Shown: positions 24,908 to 33,202 of the stretch, in pieces | Position numbering within the stretch: the stretch's first letter is position 1 | Layout: each line of letters starts with the position of its first letter | The notes under the pieces: model-generated | What the model was told of the DNA's origin: nothing | Database searches by the model: none | Seen by the model: only the letters and a program-made list of their open reading frames with translations | Translations under genes and position numbers: made by a program | From: CACORA01 sp044234625 | GTDB taxonomy: Bacteria; Planctomycetota; Planctomycetia; Pirellulales; UBA1268 | DNA length: 51,708 nucleotides | NCBI GenBank assembly: GCA_044234625.1 | Contig: JBIIIP010000005.1 | Coordinates: forward strand, 1 to 51,708 | Reading direction: 5' to 3'

Positions 24908-26224
24908 ATGAGCGTGCAGCGAGTTTTGGCACTGGTGCTCGGCGGCGGCCGGGGGACGCGGCTCTATCCGCTCACCCGCGACAGATCCAAGCCGGCGGTG
25001 CCGCTGGCGGGCAAATACCGGATCATCGACATTCCCCTTTCGAACTGCGTCAACAGCGGCGTGCAGCGGATCTACGTGCTCACGCAGTTCAACTCGGTGA
25101 GTCTCCACCGCCACATCCGGCGCACCTACACCTTCGATCCGTTCAGCGGCGGGTTCGTGGAGATCCTCGCCGCCCAGCAGACCCTCGATCACGGCTCCGG
25201 CTGGTACCAGGGCACGGCCGATGCCGTGCGGCAGAACATCCGTTACCTCCAGCAGCCCGACATCAAGCACGTGCTCATCCTCTCGGGAGACCAGCTCTAC
25301 CGAATGAATTACGCCGACATGCTCGCCACGCACACGGCAGCCAAGGCCGACGTGACGATCGCCGGCATTCCGGTCAACGACGAGGCGGCCTCGGCGCTGG
25401 GCATCATGCGGTTCGACGACACGGGCCGCGTGGAGGGGTTTCTCGAGAAGCCGCAGACGGCCCGGGAGTTGGAGCATGTGCGAACCGACCCGACATGGAT
25501 CGAGCGGCACGGCATCGCGGCCAAGGGCCGCAGCCTCATGGCGAGCATGGGCATCTATCTCTTCAACCGCGACTGTCTGGTCGACCTCCTCACGAAAACC
25601 GACTACCAGGATTTCGGCCGCGAAGTGTTTCCGGCGGCGATCCGCACCAAGCACGTGCAACTGCACGCCTTCGACGGCTATTGGGAAGACATCGGCACCA
25701 TCCGCTCCTACTTTCAGTGCAATCTTGACCTGGCCAGCCCGGCGCCGCCGTTTGAACTGGCCAGCGCCGAGGCGCCGATCTACTCGCGCGGCCGTTTCCT
25801 GCCGCCGACGCGCATCGACGGCGCCAGCGTGCGGCACAGCCTGGTTTCGGACGGCTGCATCATCGGCCAGGGCGCGGTGATCGAGAACAGCGTGATCGGG
25901 CTGCGTTGTCGCATCGGCCGCAACGTCGTGATCCGCAATTCCGTGATCCTGGGCAGCGACTTCTACGAACTCGACGAAGACATCGAGGCCAACACCGCCA
26001 AGGGCCTGCCCCCGATGGGCATCGGCGAGGGCACGATCATCGAGGGCGCGATCGTCGACAAGAATGTGCGGATCGGCAAGCGGGCGCGGATCGTCAACGA
26101 CCACGGCTGGGAGACGCTCGCCGACAGCGACCGGTTCACTGTGCGCGACGGCATCGCGGTGGTGCCGAAAGACGCCATCGTTCCCGACGGCTGGGTCCCC
26201 GAGCCCAGTCTGGCGAAGGCGTGA
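24908..26224 (+). CDS. glgC: Glucose-1-phosphate adenylyltransferase
   Basis: Makes ADP-glucose for glycogen, the committed step. The 438-residue length is standard. The nucleotidyltransferase domain has LVLGGGRGTRLYPLTRDRSKPAVPLAGKYR at the N-terminus (activator and substrate loop), HVLILSGDQLYRMNY with the catalytic Asp, GFLEKP, and ASMGIYLFN. The C-terminal left-handed beta-helix begins around residue 310, with hexapeptide-like VIENSVIGLRCRIGRNVVIRNSVI. It is 114 bp after the aldolase-like gene and has its own promoter-like sequence. No other glycogen gene is in the window. Confidence 0.95.
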   Translation: MSVQRVLALVLGGGRGTRLYPLTRDRSKPAVPLAGKYRIIDIPLSNCVNSGVQRIYVLTQFNSVSLHRHIRRTYTFDPFSGGFVEILAAQQTLDHGSGWYQGTADAVRQNIRYLQQPDIKHVLILSGDQLYRMNYADMLATHTAAKADVTIAGIPVNDEAASALGIMRFDDTGRVEGFLEKPQTARELEHVRTDPTWIERHGIAAKGRSLMASMGIYLFNRDCLVDLLTKTDYQDFGREVFPAAIRTKHVQLHAFDGYWEDIGTIRSYFQCNLDLASPAPPFELASAEAPIYSRGRFLPPTRIDGASVRHSLVSDGCIIGQGAVIENSVIGLRCRIGRNVVIRNSVILGSDFYELDEDIEANTAKGLPPMGIGEGTIIEGAIVDKNVRIGKRARIVNDHGWETLADSDRFTVRDGIAVVPKDAIVPDGWVPEPSLAKA

Positions 26225-26281
26225 CCCGGCGCCCGACTTGAATCCCCGCTCGATCGCACTCCGGGAGAGCCGCGGCAGCGG

Positions 26282-26366
26282 CCCGAAGCCGGTGCGCCAT
26301 CATGGGCACAGCCTAGGCACGGACAGACCGGAGGTCTGTCCCTACGGTAGGAGAGAGAGGCGAAGG
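26282..26366. repeat. Dispersed repeat, copy 1 of a direct pair
   Basis: An 85-bp element running from CCCGAAGCCGGTGCGCCATC to a purine-rich GGAGAGAGAGGCGAAGG end. It includes the hairpin GACAGACC / GGTCTGTC (26322-26340, GGA loop). It shares about 85-90% of its bases with copy 2 by eye. With copy 2 it fills the 312-bp gene-free convergent gap 26225-26536 between glgC and the lipoprotein gene. No open frame is credible there. Confidence 0.85.
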
Positions 26367-26427
26367 GGTCGGCGAACGCTCGAGGAGCATTGGGCTGCCG
26401 CAGCCCACGCGACAAGACTTTTGCCGC

Positions 26428-26516
26428 CCCGAAGCCGGTGCGCCATCACATGGGCACAGCCTAGGCATGGACAGACCGGAGGTCCGTCCCCACGGCGGGA
26501 GAGAGGGAGGCGAAGG
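26428..26516. repeat. Dispersed repeat, copy 2 of a direct pair
   Basis: An 89-bp copy in the same orientation, 62 bp after copy 1. The hairpin here is GACAGACC / GGTCCGTC (26470-26488), with one change that turns a pair into a mismatch or, on one strand, a G:U wobble. The spacer contains unrelated sequence, so this is not a CRISPR-like array. Confidence 0.85.
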
Positions 26517-26536
26517 AACGCCACGGTCGAATAGCG

Positions 26537-26818
26537 CTACCGGCGGGCCTCGGTGTCCGCCGTGGCCACCACCGCGGCCTCCTCGTTTTCGGCGACGGGC
26601 TCGTCCACCCGTCGGCGGCGGTCACCGTCGACGACCGGCGGCCAAGGACTCGGCGCCGCGTTCAGGGGGAGGATGCCGTTGCTGCGGGCGCAGAAGTCGT
26701 TTTGCGTCACCGCTCCGTTGGGCACCGGACCCGAGTAATCGAACGGGTCCGGACACATCGTGCAGCCGGCGGCCGCAATGACCACGGCGGCGAGGCATGC
26801 TCCCGCAAAGCGCGTCAC
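26537..26818 (-). CDS. Small hypothetical lipoprotein
   Basis: A 93-residue predicted lipoprotein of unknown function. A GTG start at 26818 is preceded by GAGGAGG 6-8 bp away, the best ribosome-binding site in this area, and it places a short basic N-terminus before the hydrophobic ACLAAVVIAAAGC with lipobox Cys. A longer frame would put 20 unrelated residues in front of the signal. The mature part is short and polar, with CPDPFDYSGPVPNG, a central ARSNGILPLN, and an acidic/basic tail (DRRRRVDEPVAENEEAAVV). It is the last of a minus-strand series after the helicase and glycosylase genes, separated from them by 103 bp. Confidence 0.7.
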   Translation of the reverse strand: MTRFAGACLAAVVIAAAGCTMCPDPFDYSGPVPNGAVTQNDFCARSNGILPLNAAPSPWPPVVDGDRRRRVDEPVAENEEAAVVATADTEARR

Positions 26819-26921
26819 GGAAGTCCTCCTCGAATGGGCGAAAACGCCAGCGGCTGTTCCGACCCCCCAAACACCCACACGGGATATCGGCCCGGCACGG
26901 CCGTCCTCTCCAGCAAAACCC

Positions 26922-27653
26922 TCACGACCCGCTTTTTCGAGGCGAGTCAGCTCCCATCCGGGCCATCAGGGTCTTCATGTCCTCCCACACGTCACGTTTG
27001 GCACCCGGGTTTCGCAGCAGGTAGGAAGGGTGGTAGGTGCACAGCACCTCGGCCGACCCGTATTCGAACCAACGGCCCCGCAACTTTCCGATCGGTTCGG
27101 TCGTCTGCAAGAGCGACTGAGCCGCCGAAGTGCCGAGGCAGCAGATGAAATCCGGCTCGATGACCCGCAGCTGCGTTTCGAAGAAGCCGCGGCAGTTGGC
27201 CACCTCCTGGGGAAGCGGGGGTCTGTTCTTGGGCGGGCGACACTTGAGCACGTTGAGGATGTAGACATCTTCGCGCGACAGCGTGCAGGCCTCGATGATC
27301 TTCGTGAGCAGTTGTCCGGCGCGGCCCACGAACGGGATGCCTGAGGCGTCTTCGTCGGCCCCCGGAGCCTCGCCGAAAAAGCAAAGCCGCGCCGTCACGG
27401 GACCCGCGCCGAACACGGTCTGCGTGCGGCCGGCCGCCAGCTCCGTGCACCGCGTGCAGGCGGCCACTTCGTCGCGGAGCACTTCGAGCTGGCGGGAGCG
27501 CACAGCGTCATCGGCCCGTGGTGGGATGGAGGCCTGCTTGCCGGCCGGCGGTGCCGGCACAGGAATCCGACCAGGCTTCGGGAGGTTCGTGACGCCCGCG
27601 GCGGCCAGGCTTTCCAGCCGCTGCTTCAAGGCCCGTGGATGCTGTGCGGCCAT
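26922..27653 (-). CDS. Uracil-DNA glycosylase, family 4 (iron-sulfur)
   Basis: Removes uracil from DNA arising by cytosine deamination. The 243-residue protein has the family 4/5 motif GEAPGADEDASGIPFVGRAGQLL with the catalytic-site glycines, and the C-terminal YHPSYLLRNP. Four cysteines, C66, C69, C138 and C154, fit the [4Fe-4S] ligands of this family. A Pro/Ala/Lys-rich linker occupies residues 20-45. The ATG at 27653 follows GCGGGAGCCAGGC. It starts 19 bp after the DEAD-box helicase stop, so they are probably one transcript. Confidence 0.92.
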   Translation of the reverse strand: MAAQHPRALKQRLESLAAAGVTNLPKPGRIPVPAPPAGKQASIPPRADDAVRSRQLEVLRDEVAACTRCTELAAGRTQTVFGAGPVTARLCFFGEAPGADEDASGIPFVGRAGQLLTKIIEACTLSREDVYILNVLKCRPPKNRPPLPQEVANCRGFFETQLRVIEPDFICCLGTSAAQSLLQTTEPIGKLRGRWFEYGSAEVLCTYHPSYLLRNPGAKRDVWEDMKTLMARMGADSPRKSGS

Positions 27654-27672
27654 GCCTGGCTCCCGCCGCTCG

Positions 27673-29055
27673 CTACAGCGCCCGGCGGTAGCGCTTGGGG
27701 CCGCGTCCCTTGCCGAGGAGCGACGCGGCGGCGGGCTTCTTGGGCTCCTCGGCGGCCGGCGCGACGTCGGCCGGTGCCGCCGCGTGGTCAGCCTGCGGCC
27801 GGGCGGCATCGCGGGGCCGGCGGTCACAGGCCTCGAAGCCCGCGATCTCGTCGCGTTGCAGCAACTTGTCGATCCGCAGTTCGATCCGCGTGAGCTGCGG
27901 CCCTTCTTCAGGCGAAACGAACGTGAAGGCTACGCCCTCGCGGCCCATCCGGCCCGTGCGGCCCACGCGGTGCACGTAGTCGTCGCAAAACTCGGGGATG
28001 TCGTAGTTGATGATGTGCGACACGCTCGACACGTCGATGCCGCGGCCGACCACGTCGGTGGCCACGAGCGTCTTCACGGTGCCGTCGCGAAACTGCCGCA
28101 TCACACGGTCGCGCACGCTTTGCGAGAGATCGCCATGGATGCAGGCCACATCAACAGCACCTTCCGCCGACCGCCGGCTGCGACGCCTGGCCAGCCGCTC
28201 GTACACCTTGTCGGTGCCGCGCTTCGTGCGGCAGAACACGATCACCTGCCGCGGTTGCTCCCGCTCCAGCAACCGCTCGAGCAACTCGAATTTCCGTGTC
28301 GGATCGACTGTGAAATAGAACTGCTCGATCGTCTCCACGGCGATGTCGCGGGTGGAGAAATCGAGCGTCTCGTGATCGCGCATGTAGCGGGCCGCGATTT
28401 TCGCCACCGGCGGCGGCACCGTGGCCGAAAGCAGGAGCGTCTGCCGGCTCTCGGGGCAGCGGCGAAGGATTTTCTCGATATCGGGCCGAAACCCGATGTC
28501 GAGCATCCGGTCGGCCTCGTCGAGCGTGACGATTTCGAGATCCCCGAGGCCGATCGTGCCGCGGCTGAGATGGTCGAGCACGCGGCCCGGGGTGCCGACC
28601 ACCACCTGCGGATGCTTGATGAGTTTGTCGATCTGCCCCTTGATGGGCTTGCCGCCGTACACCGCCACGCAATGCAATTTCGACCCGTGGGCAAGTTTCT
28701 CGAATTCGTCCTTGACCTGCACCGCGAGTTCGCGAGTGGGCACGAGCACGAGCGCCCGGGTGCCCTTGCCCCGGGGAGGGGTATGTGTGAGCCGCTCCAA
28801 AATAGGGAGCACGAAAGACGCCGTCTTTCCGGTGCCCGTCCTGGCCTGGCCGAGCACGTCGATGCCGGTGAGGGCCCGCGGGATGAGCCCGGCCTGGACG
28901 GGTGTGGGCTGGGAGTAGCCAGCCCTGTGCACGGCGGCCAACGTGGACGCAGACAGGCCCAGCGACTCAAAGCCTCCCTGGTGGTCGCCATCAACCTGAC
29001 GGGGCTCATCAGCCTGCGGGGCAGGGCTGGGACGGCCCCGAGATTCAACAGACAC
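27673..29055 (-). CDS. DEAD-box ATP-dependent RNA helicase
   Basis: A 460-residue RhlE/DeaD-type RNA helicase for ribosome assembly or mRNA turnover. Motifs in order: Q-motif with FESLGLS and QPTPVQ, motif I ARTGTGKT (71-78), Ia PTRELAVQ, Ib TPGRVLDH, II DEAD (179-182), III SAT, IV VIVFCRTKRGTDKVYE, V ATDVVGRGIDV, VI HRVGRTGRMGR. After about residue 400 comes a basic, Pro/Ala-rich tail ending GKGRGPKRYRRAL, as in other cold-shock type helicases. The start is a GTG at 29055 with AAGGA 9 bp upstream; a longer frame would run through a dispersed hairpin repeat, which argues against it. Confidence 0.92.
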   Translation of the reverse strand: MSVESRGRPSPAPQADEPRQVDGDHQGGFESLGLSASTLAAVHRAGYSQPTPVQAGLIPRALTGIDVLGQARTGTGKTASFVLPILERLTHTPPRGKGTRALVLVPTRELAVQVKDEFEKLAHGSKLHCVAVYGGKPIKGQIDKLIKHPQVVVGTPGRVLDHLSRGTIGLGDLEIVTLDEADRMLDIGFRPDIEKILRRCPESRQTLLLSATVPPPVAKIAARYMRDHETLDFSTRDIAVETIEQFYFTVDPTRKFELLERLLEREQPRQVIVFCRTKRGTDKVYERLARRRSRRSAEGAVDVACIHGDLSQSVRDRVMRQFRDGTVKTLVATDVVGRGIDVSSVSHIINYDIPEFCDDYVHRVGRTGRMGREGVAFTFVSPEEGPQLTRIELRIDKLLQRDEIAGFEACDRRPRDAARPQADHAAAPADVAPAAEEPKKPAAASLLGKGRGPKRYRRAL

Positions 29056-29438
29056 TACGTAAATTCCTTGCTTCGTTTGATCTCCGAGGATACCACGCGC
29101 CCTGAAACCCGGCAAACAGCGATCCGGGCTCCTCGGTGGCGCAGCGAGGATTCTGGGGTAATCGCCAGCTTCTTCGACAGACCGGAGGTCTGTCGCCACT
29201 TTCTGGAGGACCGTGGCGGCCCTCTGCAGCGGACGGAAGCCCTCGCGACGTTCCTGGTGGCGGGGAATGACGCGAGGGGTTGCCCGTGTCCTCGAGCGGG
29301 CTGTGCGAGCAAGCGCAGCCAGGATGGCGCAGCGGACACGCAGAGAGCGGCGGGCTGGACGCCCGCCGCGAACGTCCGGCGAGAGGAGACGGGCAACCCC
29401 GACCCATCGCCACGTTCGGCGGATCGCGAGGTCTTGCC
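29056..29438. other. Gene-free 383-bp gap with two hairpins
   Basis: Lies between sdhB and the DEAD-box helicase, both on the minus strand. It holds the dispersed hairpin at 29176-29194 and a stronger GC stem at 29347-29369: GCGGCGGGC, loop TGGAC, GCCCGCCGC. Neither is followed by a T run on the minus strand. The leader of the helicase gene must start here, but I see no good promoter hexamers. No coding signal was found in either strand. Confidence 0.6.
29176..29194. repeat. Dispersed hairpin repeat upstream of the helicase gene
   Basis: Stem GACAGACC / GGTCTGTC with a GGA loop. On the minus strand the surrounding GTGGCGACAG...CTGTCGAA context matches the copy at 3224-3249, except for a paired A:T in place of a paired G:C. 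Confidence 0.8.
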
Positions 29439-30284
29439 TCAGCGATCAAAGAGTTTCTTGATCGCCCACACTGTCGCGGCCCTCCCGGCACGGGCAATCG
29501 AGCGGGTGAGCGGGATGTGCTTCGGGCACACCGCCACGCAATTCTGCGCGTTGCCGCACATCTGAATGCCCCCGGCCGCGGTGATCGACTGGAGCCGCTC
29601 GTCGGCGATCATCTTCCCGATGGGGTGGCTGTTGAAGAGCATCGTCTGGCTGATTGCATGGGGCCCCACGAAGCCCGCGTCGAAGGCGGCGCGACGCCGT
29701 GTCTCGAACGCCTCCGGCGACTCGTCGTCGCGGCGCACGGCCTCGATCTTGGTGTATTGCGGGCAGGCTTCCACGCAGCAGCCGCAGCTGATGCAGGTGG
29801 CCAGCGGGTAGGCATCCTCCTGCTCCTCCGGGGAAATCCGCGGCCCCGGGCCGTGGTCATACGAGCCGTCCACCGGCACCCACGCCTTCACCCGCTCCAA
29901 GGCACGGAACAGCCGGCTGCGATCGACGCACAGGTCGCGCACCACGGGAAACTTCGACATCGGACGCAGTTCGATCTCCCCGTCTTCATCGAGGAGCGAG
30001 TCGACGAGCGCCGAGCAGGCCATGCGAGTGCGACCGTTGATGAGCATCGTGCAGGAGCCGCAGACCTCTTCCAGGCAATTGCAGTCCCAGGCGACCGGGG
30101 CAACGGGCCGCCCGTCCTGCGACCGGGCCTGCGCCGCGACCCTCTGCAAGACGCTGATGACGTTCATGTTGGGCTCGTAGGGAACCTCGAACCGTTCCCA
30201 ATAGCTCTCCTGACCGGGGGCGTCCTGCCGCAGCACGCGGACACGAATTACCCGGGGAGCCACCTGTTCGACTGCCTGGATCAT
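29439..30284 (-). CDS. sdhB: Succinate dehydrogenase/fumarate reductase iron-sulfur subunit
   Basis: A 281-residue electron-transfer subunit of complex II. [2Fe-2S] ligands are Cys70, Cys75, Cys78 and Cys90 (CNCLEEVCGSC, then MAC). The C-terminal domain supplies CISCGCCVEACP (164-174) and CGNAQNCVAVCP (243-253) for the [4Fe-4S] and [3Fe-4S] clusters; the Cys at 170 suggests a true second site pattern. GAGGAGG precedes tandem GTG-ATG codons; the ATG at 30284 has the better 8-bp spacing. Only 12 bp separate it from the sdhA stop, so sdhC-sdhA-sdhB is an operon read on the minus strand. Confidence 0.95.
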   Translation of the reverse strand: MIQAVEQVAPRVIRVRVLRQDAPGQESYWERFEVPYEPNMNVISVLQRVAAQARSQDGRPVAPVAWDCNCLEEVCGSCTMLINGRTRMACSALVDSLLDEDGEIELRPMSKFPVVRDLCVDRSRLFRALERVKAWVPVDGSYDHGPGPRISPEEQEDAYPLATCISCGCCVEACPQYTKIEAVRRDDESPEAFETRRRAAFDAGFVGPHAISQTMLFNSHPIGKMIADERLQSITAAGGIQMCGNAQNCVAVCPKHIPLTRSIARAGRAATVWAIKKLFDR

Positions 30285-30296
30285 CACTGCGCCTCC

Positions 30297-32303
30297 TCAG
30301 CCTCCCGAGCCTGCGGGAACGGCCGCTGGCTGAGCCGCGGTGGCGTGCCCATTCGACGCCGCCCGCGCTTGCCGCTCCTTCCACACTTCCTCGATCACCT
30401 CGCCGCCGACCAAGCCGTAGAGCCGCGGCCGGGGCGGGATCAACGACGTGTCGACATCTTCATACGTGATCTGCGGATGGCCGTCGGCGCCATGGCGGCC
30501 CACCGTCGACTTCAGCCACCGCCGGGTGTTTTCCTCGAATCGATCGCACCACTGCTCCGCCTCCCGGCGTTTGGCGGCGGGATCGGTGGCGGCGATGCCC
30601 GGCATGGAAAACGCCGGCTTGAAGTGGGCCCCGCGGCACTCGTCGCGCTGCAGGGCACCTTTGAGGAGCAGCTTGGCCAGCGGAAACATGTCTCCCACCG
30701 ACTTCGTGAAGACGACGTTCTGGTTCGTCCAGTTACCCGTATCGGAGATGGCACAGCGGCGCCATCGCTCCTCCAGCTTGCATACCTCGTCGTAGGCGGC
30801 CACGAGTTGCTCGTTGCGGCGCACCACGGTCGCCGTGCGGGTCATCAGGTCGCCGAGTTGCTGGTGCAAATCGTAGGGATTCTCGTTGCCGGCCGTCCGG
30901 GCCAGCAGGGCGTGATGACGTTCTTCCTGCCGGCGGATTGCCGCGGCGAACAGGACGGTCGATTCACTTGCCGTCCTGCCCGAAGCCGTCGCGGACGCGA
31001 TCACGCCCGATGCACAGAACAGGCCGCTGAAGATGCACGAAAGCAGCGAGTTCGCACCGAGGCGGTTCGCCCCGTGATACTGATAGTCGCATTCACCAAT
31101 GGCATACAGGCCGGGGATGCTCGTCTGCTGGTTCCGCGGCGATCCCTCCACGAGTCCGCCGGAGCTGCTCTTCTCGTAATCCACCCACAGGCCGCCCATG
31201 GAATAGTGGACAGCCGGGAAGATCTTCATGGGCACCGCGCGGGGGTCGACGCCCTGGAACTTCTCGTAGATTTCGAGAATCCCACCGAGCTTGCGGTCAA
31301 GCGTCTCGCGCGGGATGTGCGTCAGGTCAAGGTAGACGCACAGCCGGTCCTTCTCGACCGACAGGCCGTCCGTCGTGCAGATGTCGAAGATTTCCCGGGT
31401 GGCGATGTCCCGCGGCACGAGGTTGCCGTATTTGGGATACCGATCCTCGAGGAAGTAGTACCTTTCCGACTCGGGAATGTCGCGCGGGTCGCGGGAATCT
31501 TGCGGGGTCCGCGGCACCCACACGCGGCCCCCTTCTCCGCGGGCGCTTTCGCTCATCAGCCGCAGCTTGTCGGCCCCCGGGATCGCCGTGGGGTGCACCT
31601 GGATGAACTCACCGTTGGCATACCACGCGCCGGCCTGGTAGGCCCGGCTCACGGCGCTGCCGGTGCACACCATCGACATCGTGGAACGGCCATACAGGAG
31701 ACCGCAGCCACCGGTCGCGAGAATCACCGCATCGGCCGGGAAGGCCCGGAACTGCATCGACACGAGATCCTGGCAGATCGCGCCGCGGCAGCGGCCGCTG
31801 TCGTCGATCACCGGCTCGAGAAAGTCCCAGAACTCCCACTTCTTGACCTTGCCCTCCACCTCCCAGCGGCGCACCTGCTCGTCGAGCGAATAGAGCAGTT
31901 GCTGCCCCGTGGTGGCCCCGGCGAAGGCGGTGCGCTTGTAGAGCGTGCCCCCAAACCGCCGCTGGTCTCGGAAGCCCTCGGGAGTGCGGTTGAACGGCAC
32001 GCCGAGGCGGTCCATCAGATCGACGATCCGCGGTCCCCACTCGGCCATCTCCTTGACGGGCGGCTGGTGCTGGAGGAAGTCGCCGCCATACACGGTGTCG
32101 TCGAAATGCTTCCACTCGCTGTCGCCCTGCTGGCGGGTGAGGGCGTTGACGCTGTTGATGCCCCCCTGCGCACAGACACTGTGCGACCGCTTCACCGGCA
32201 CGAGGCTGATAAGGTCGACGCCGATGCCCAGTTCCGCGAGCCGCATCGTGGCCGACAGGCCGGCGAGACCACCACCGATCACGAGCACCCTGGGCTGCGC
32301 CAT
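30297..32303 (-). CDS. sdhA: Succinate dehydrogenase/fumarate reductase flavoprotein subunit
   Basis: Oxidises succinate to fumarate with covalently bound FAD on the cytoplasmic face. The 668-residue length is typical of the Bacillus/epsilon type. The dinucleotide site VLVIGGGLAGLSA is at 6-18, and His41 in RSHSVCAQGGIN is the expected covalent-FAD residue. Substrate-site motifs include FIQVHPTAIPG, ESARGEGGRVW, HYSMGGLWVDY and YHGANRLGANSLLSCIFSG. Two starts are possible: ATG at 32312, which overlaps the sdhC stop as ATGA, or ATG at 32303, which has GGGGAG at proper spacing; I prefer the latter. Confidence 0.95.
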   Translation of the reverse strand: MAQPRVLVIGGGLAGLSATMRLAELGIGVDLISLVPVKRSHSVCAQGGINSVNALTRQQGDSEWKHFDDTVYGGDFLQHQPPVKEMAEWGPRIVDLMDRLGVPFNRTPEGFRDQRRFGGTLYKRTAFAGATTGQQLLYSLDEQVRRWEVEGKVKKWEFWDFLEPVIDDSGRCRGAICQDLVSMQFRAFPADAVILATGGCGLLYGRSTMSMVCTGSAVSRAYQAGAWYANGEFIQVHPTAIPGADKLRLMSESARGEGGRVWVPRTPQDSRDPRDIPESERYYFLEDRYPKYGNLVPRDIATREIFDICTTDGLSVEKDRLCVYLDLTHIPRETLDRKLGGILEIYEKFQGVDPRAVPMKIFPAVHYSMGGLWVDYEKSSSGGLVEGSPRNQQTSIPGLYAIGECDYQYHGANRLGANSLLSCIFSGLFCASGVIASATASGRTASESTVLFAAAIRRQEERHHALLARTAGNENPYDLHQQLGDLMTRTATVVRRNEQLVAAYDEVCKLEERWRRCAISDTGNWTNQNVVFTKSVGDMFPLAKLLLKGALQRDECRGAHFKPAFSMPGIAATDPAAKRREAEQWCDRFEENTRRWLKSTVGRHGADGHPQITYEDVDTSLIPPRPRLYGLVGGEVIEEVWKERQARAASNGHATAAQPAAVPAGSGG

Positions 32304-32308
32304 GCTAT

Positions 32309-33058
32309 TCATCTCCCCTCGTCGCCGGCACCGCGGCCTTCGAGCATCTGCTTCACTTCTTCCATCCGCGTCTCGATGCCCCGGGCCTCCTCTATATTGA
32401 CGGCCCGCATGCCGCCGAGGGCGCCGAGCCCCGCGGCGCCGAGCAGCACGCCGACGAGGATGCTCACGGCATTGGCCCGCCGCATCGCGGCCGGGCTCGT
32501 CCACAGGCCCCACGTGATGCCCAGCGTCCACAGGCCGTTCGAAAAATGGAACACCGTCGACAGCACGCCGATGACGTAGAGGATCGCGACGACCGTCGGC
32601 TGCAACACCACCGCCGCCGAACTGGAGGCATGGTGGGGATCGAACTTCCCGCCGCCAAAAGGCGTACCCAACCAATGGAGCTGCAGCACATGCCAGAGGA
32701 TGAAGGCGAAGGCGATCATGCCGGTGGCCCGCTGGAGCGTGTAGCGGACGTTTCCCACGTAGGGATACGACCCGACATTCGGCAGGCCGTTGGCGATGAT
32801 GAGGAATCCCACCGCAGCGTGGAACAGCATGGGAAGGAAGATGAATGCCCACTCGATCGGCACGAGAAGGGGACCCAGCGAGTGGATCAGGTCGACCCTG
32901 GATTGAAACGTTCCCGGCCCGGCGAGCACGGAGGCGTTCGTGACCAAGTGCACCACGAGGAAGGCGCCAACCGGGACGAGGCCCGCCAGGGAAAACAGCC
33001 GATAGATCAGGAATTGGTGGCGGGACAGGAACGAGGGCGCAGGAACGCGAGCGGTCAC
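32309..33058 (-). CDS. sdhC: Succinate dehydrogenase cytochrome b subunit (B. subtilis type)
   Basis: A 249-residue membrane anchor with five hydrophobic helices, of the single-subunit di-heme b558 type. Helices include RLFSLAGLVPVGAFLVVHL, WAFIFLPMLFHAAVGFLIIA, GMIAFAFILWHVLQLHWL, VVAILYVIGVLSTVFHFSNGL and NAVSILVGVLLGAAGLGAL. Histidines in VHL, LFHA, WHV and FHF are candidate heme ligands. The C-terminal 30 residues are acidic/coiled (IEEARGIETRMEEVKQML). The start is a GTG at 33058 with GAGG 10 bp upstream. It begins the sdhCAB operon. The gap to the divergent sensor gene is 144 bp. Confidence 0.9.
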   Translation of the reverse strand: MTARVPAPSFLSRHQFLIYRLFSLAGLVPVGAFLVVHLVTNASVLAGPGTFQSRVDLIHSLGPLLVPIEWAFIFLPMLFHAAVGFLIIANGLPNVGSYPYVGNVRYTLQRATGMIAFAFILWHVLQLHWLGTPFGGGKFDPHHASSSAAVVLQPTVVAILYVIGVLSTVFHFSNGLWTLGITWGLWTSPAAMRRANAVSILVGVLLGAAGLGALGGMRAVNIEEARGIETRMEEVKQMLEGRGAGDEGR

Positions 33059-33202
33059 TTCTTGCCTCGGAGCAAATCGTGGAAGCCGAACCGTGTAGGA
33101 GTATAGAGTCGAGGGTTGGCACGGCAACGCAGCCGGCGGATTTGGCTGCAATGCGGTCGGGATTTATACTTTCCCGGTCGGTGTCGGCACGGAGGGAAGT
33201 GC

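Noticed and set aside
26282..26516. CRISPR array
   Set aside because: Only two imperfect repeats, longer than CRISPR repeats, with one spacer and no cas genes.
27673..29199. Longer 508-residue start for the DEAD-box helicase
   Set aside because: The additional N-terminus translates the dispersed hairpin repeat and has no ribosome-binding site, whereas the GTG at 29055 has one.
29280..32579. 1099-codon plus-strand frame opposite sdhB and sdhA
   Set aside because: Antisense of two enzymes with complete cofactor motifs; the frame has only shadow-type composition.
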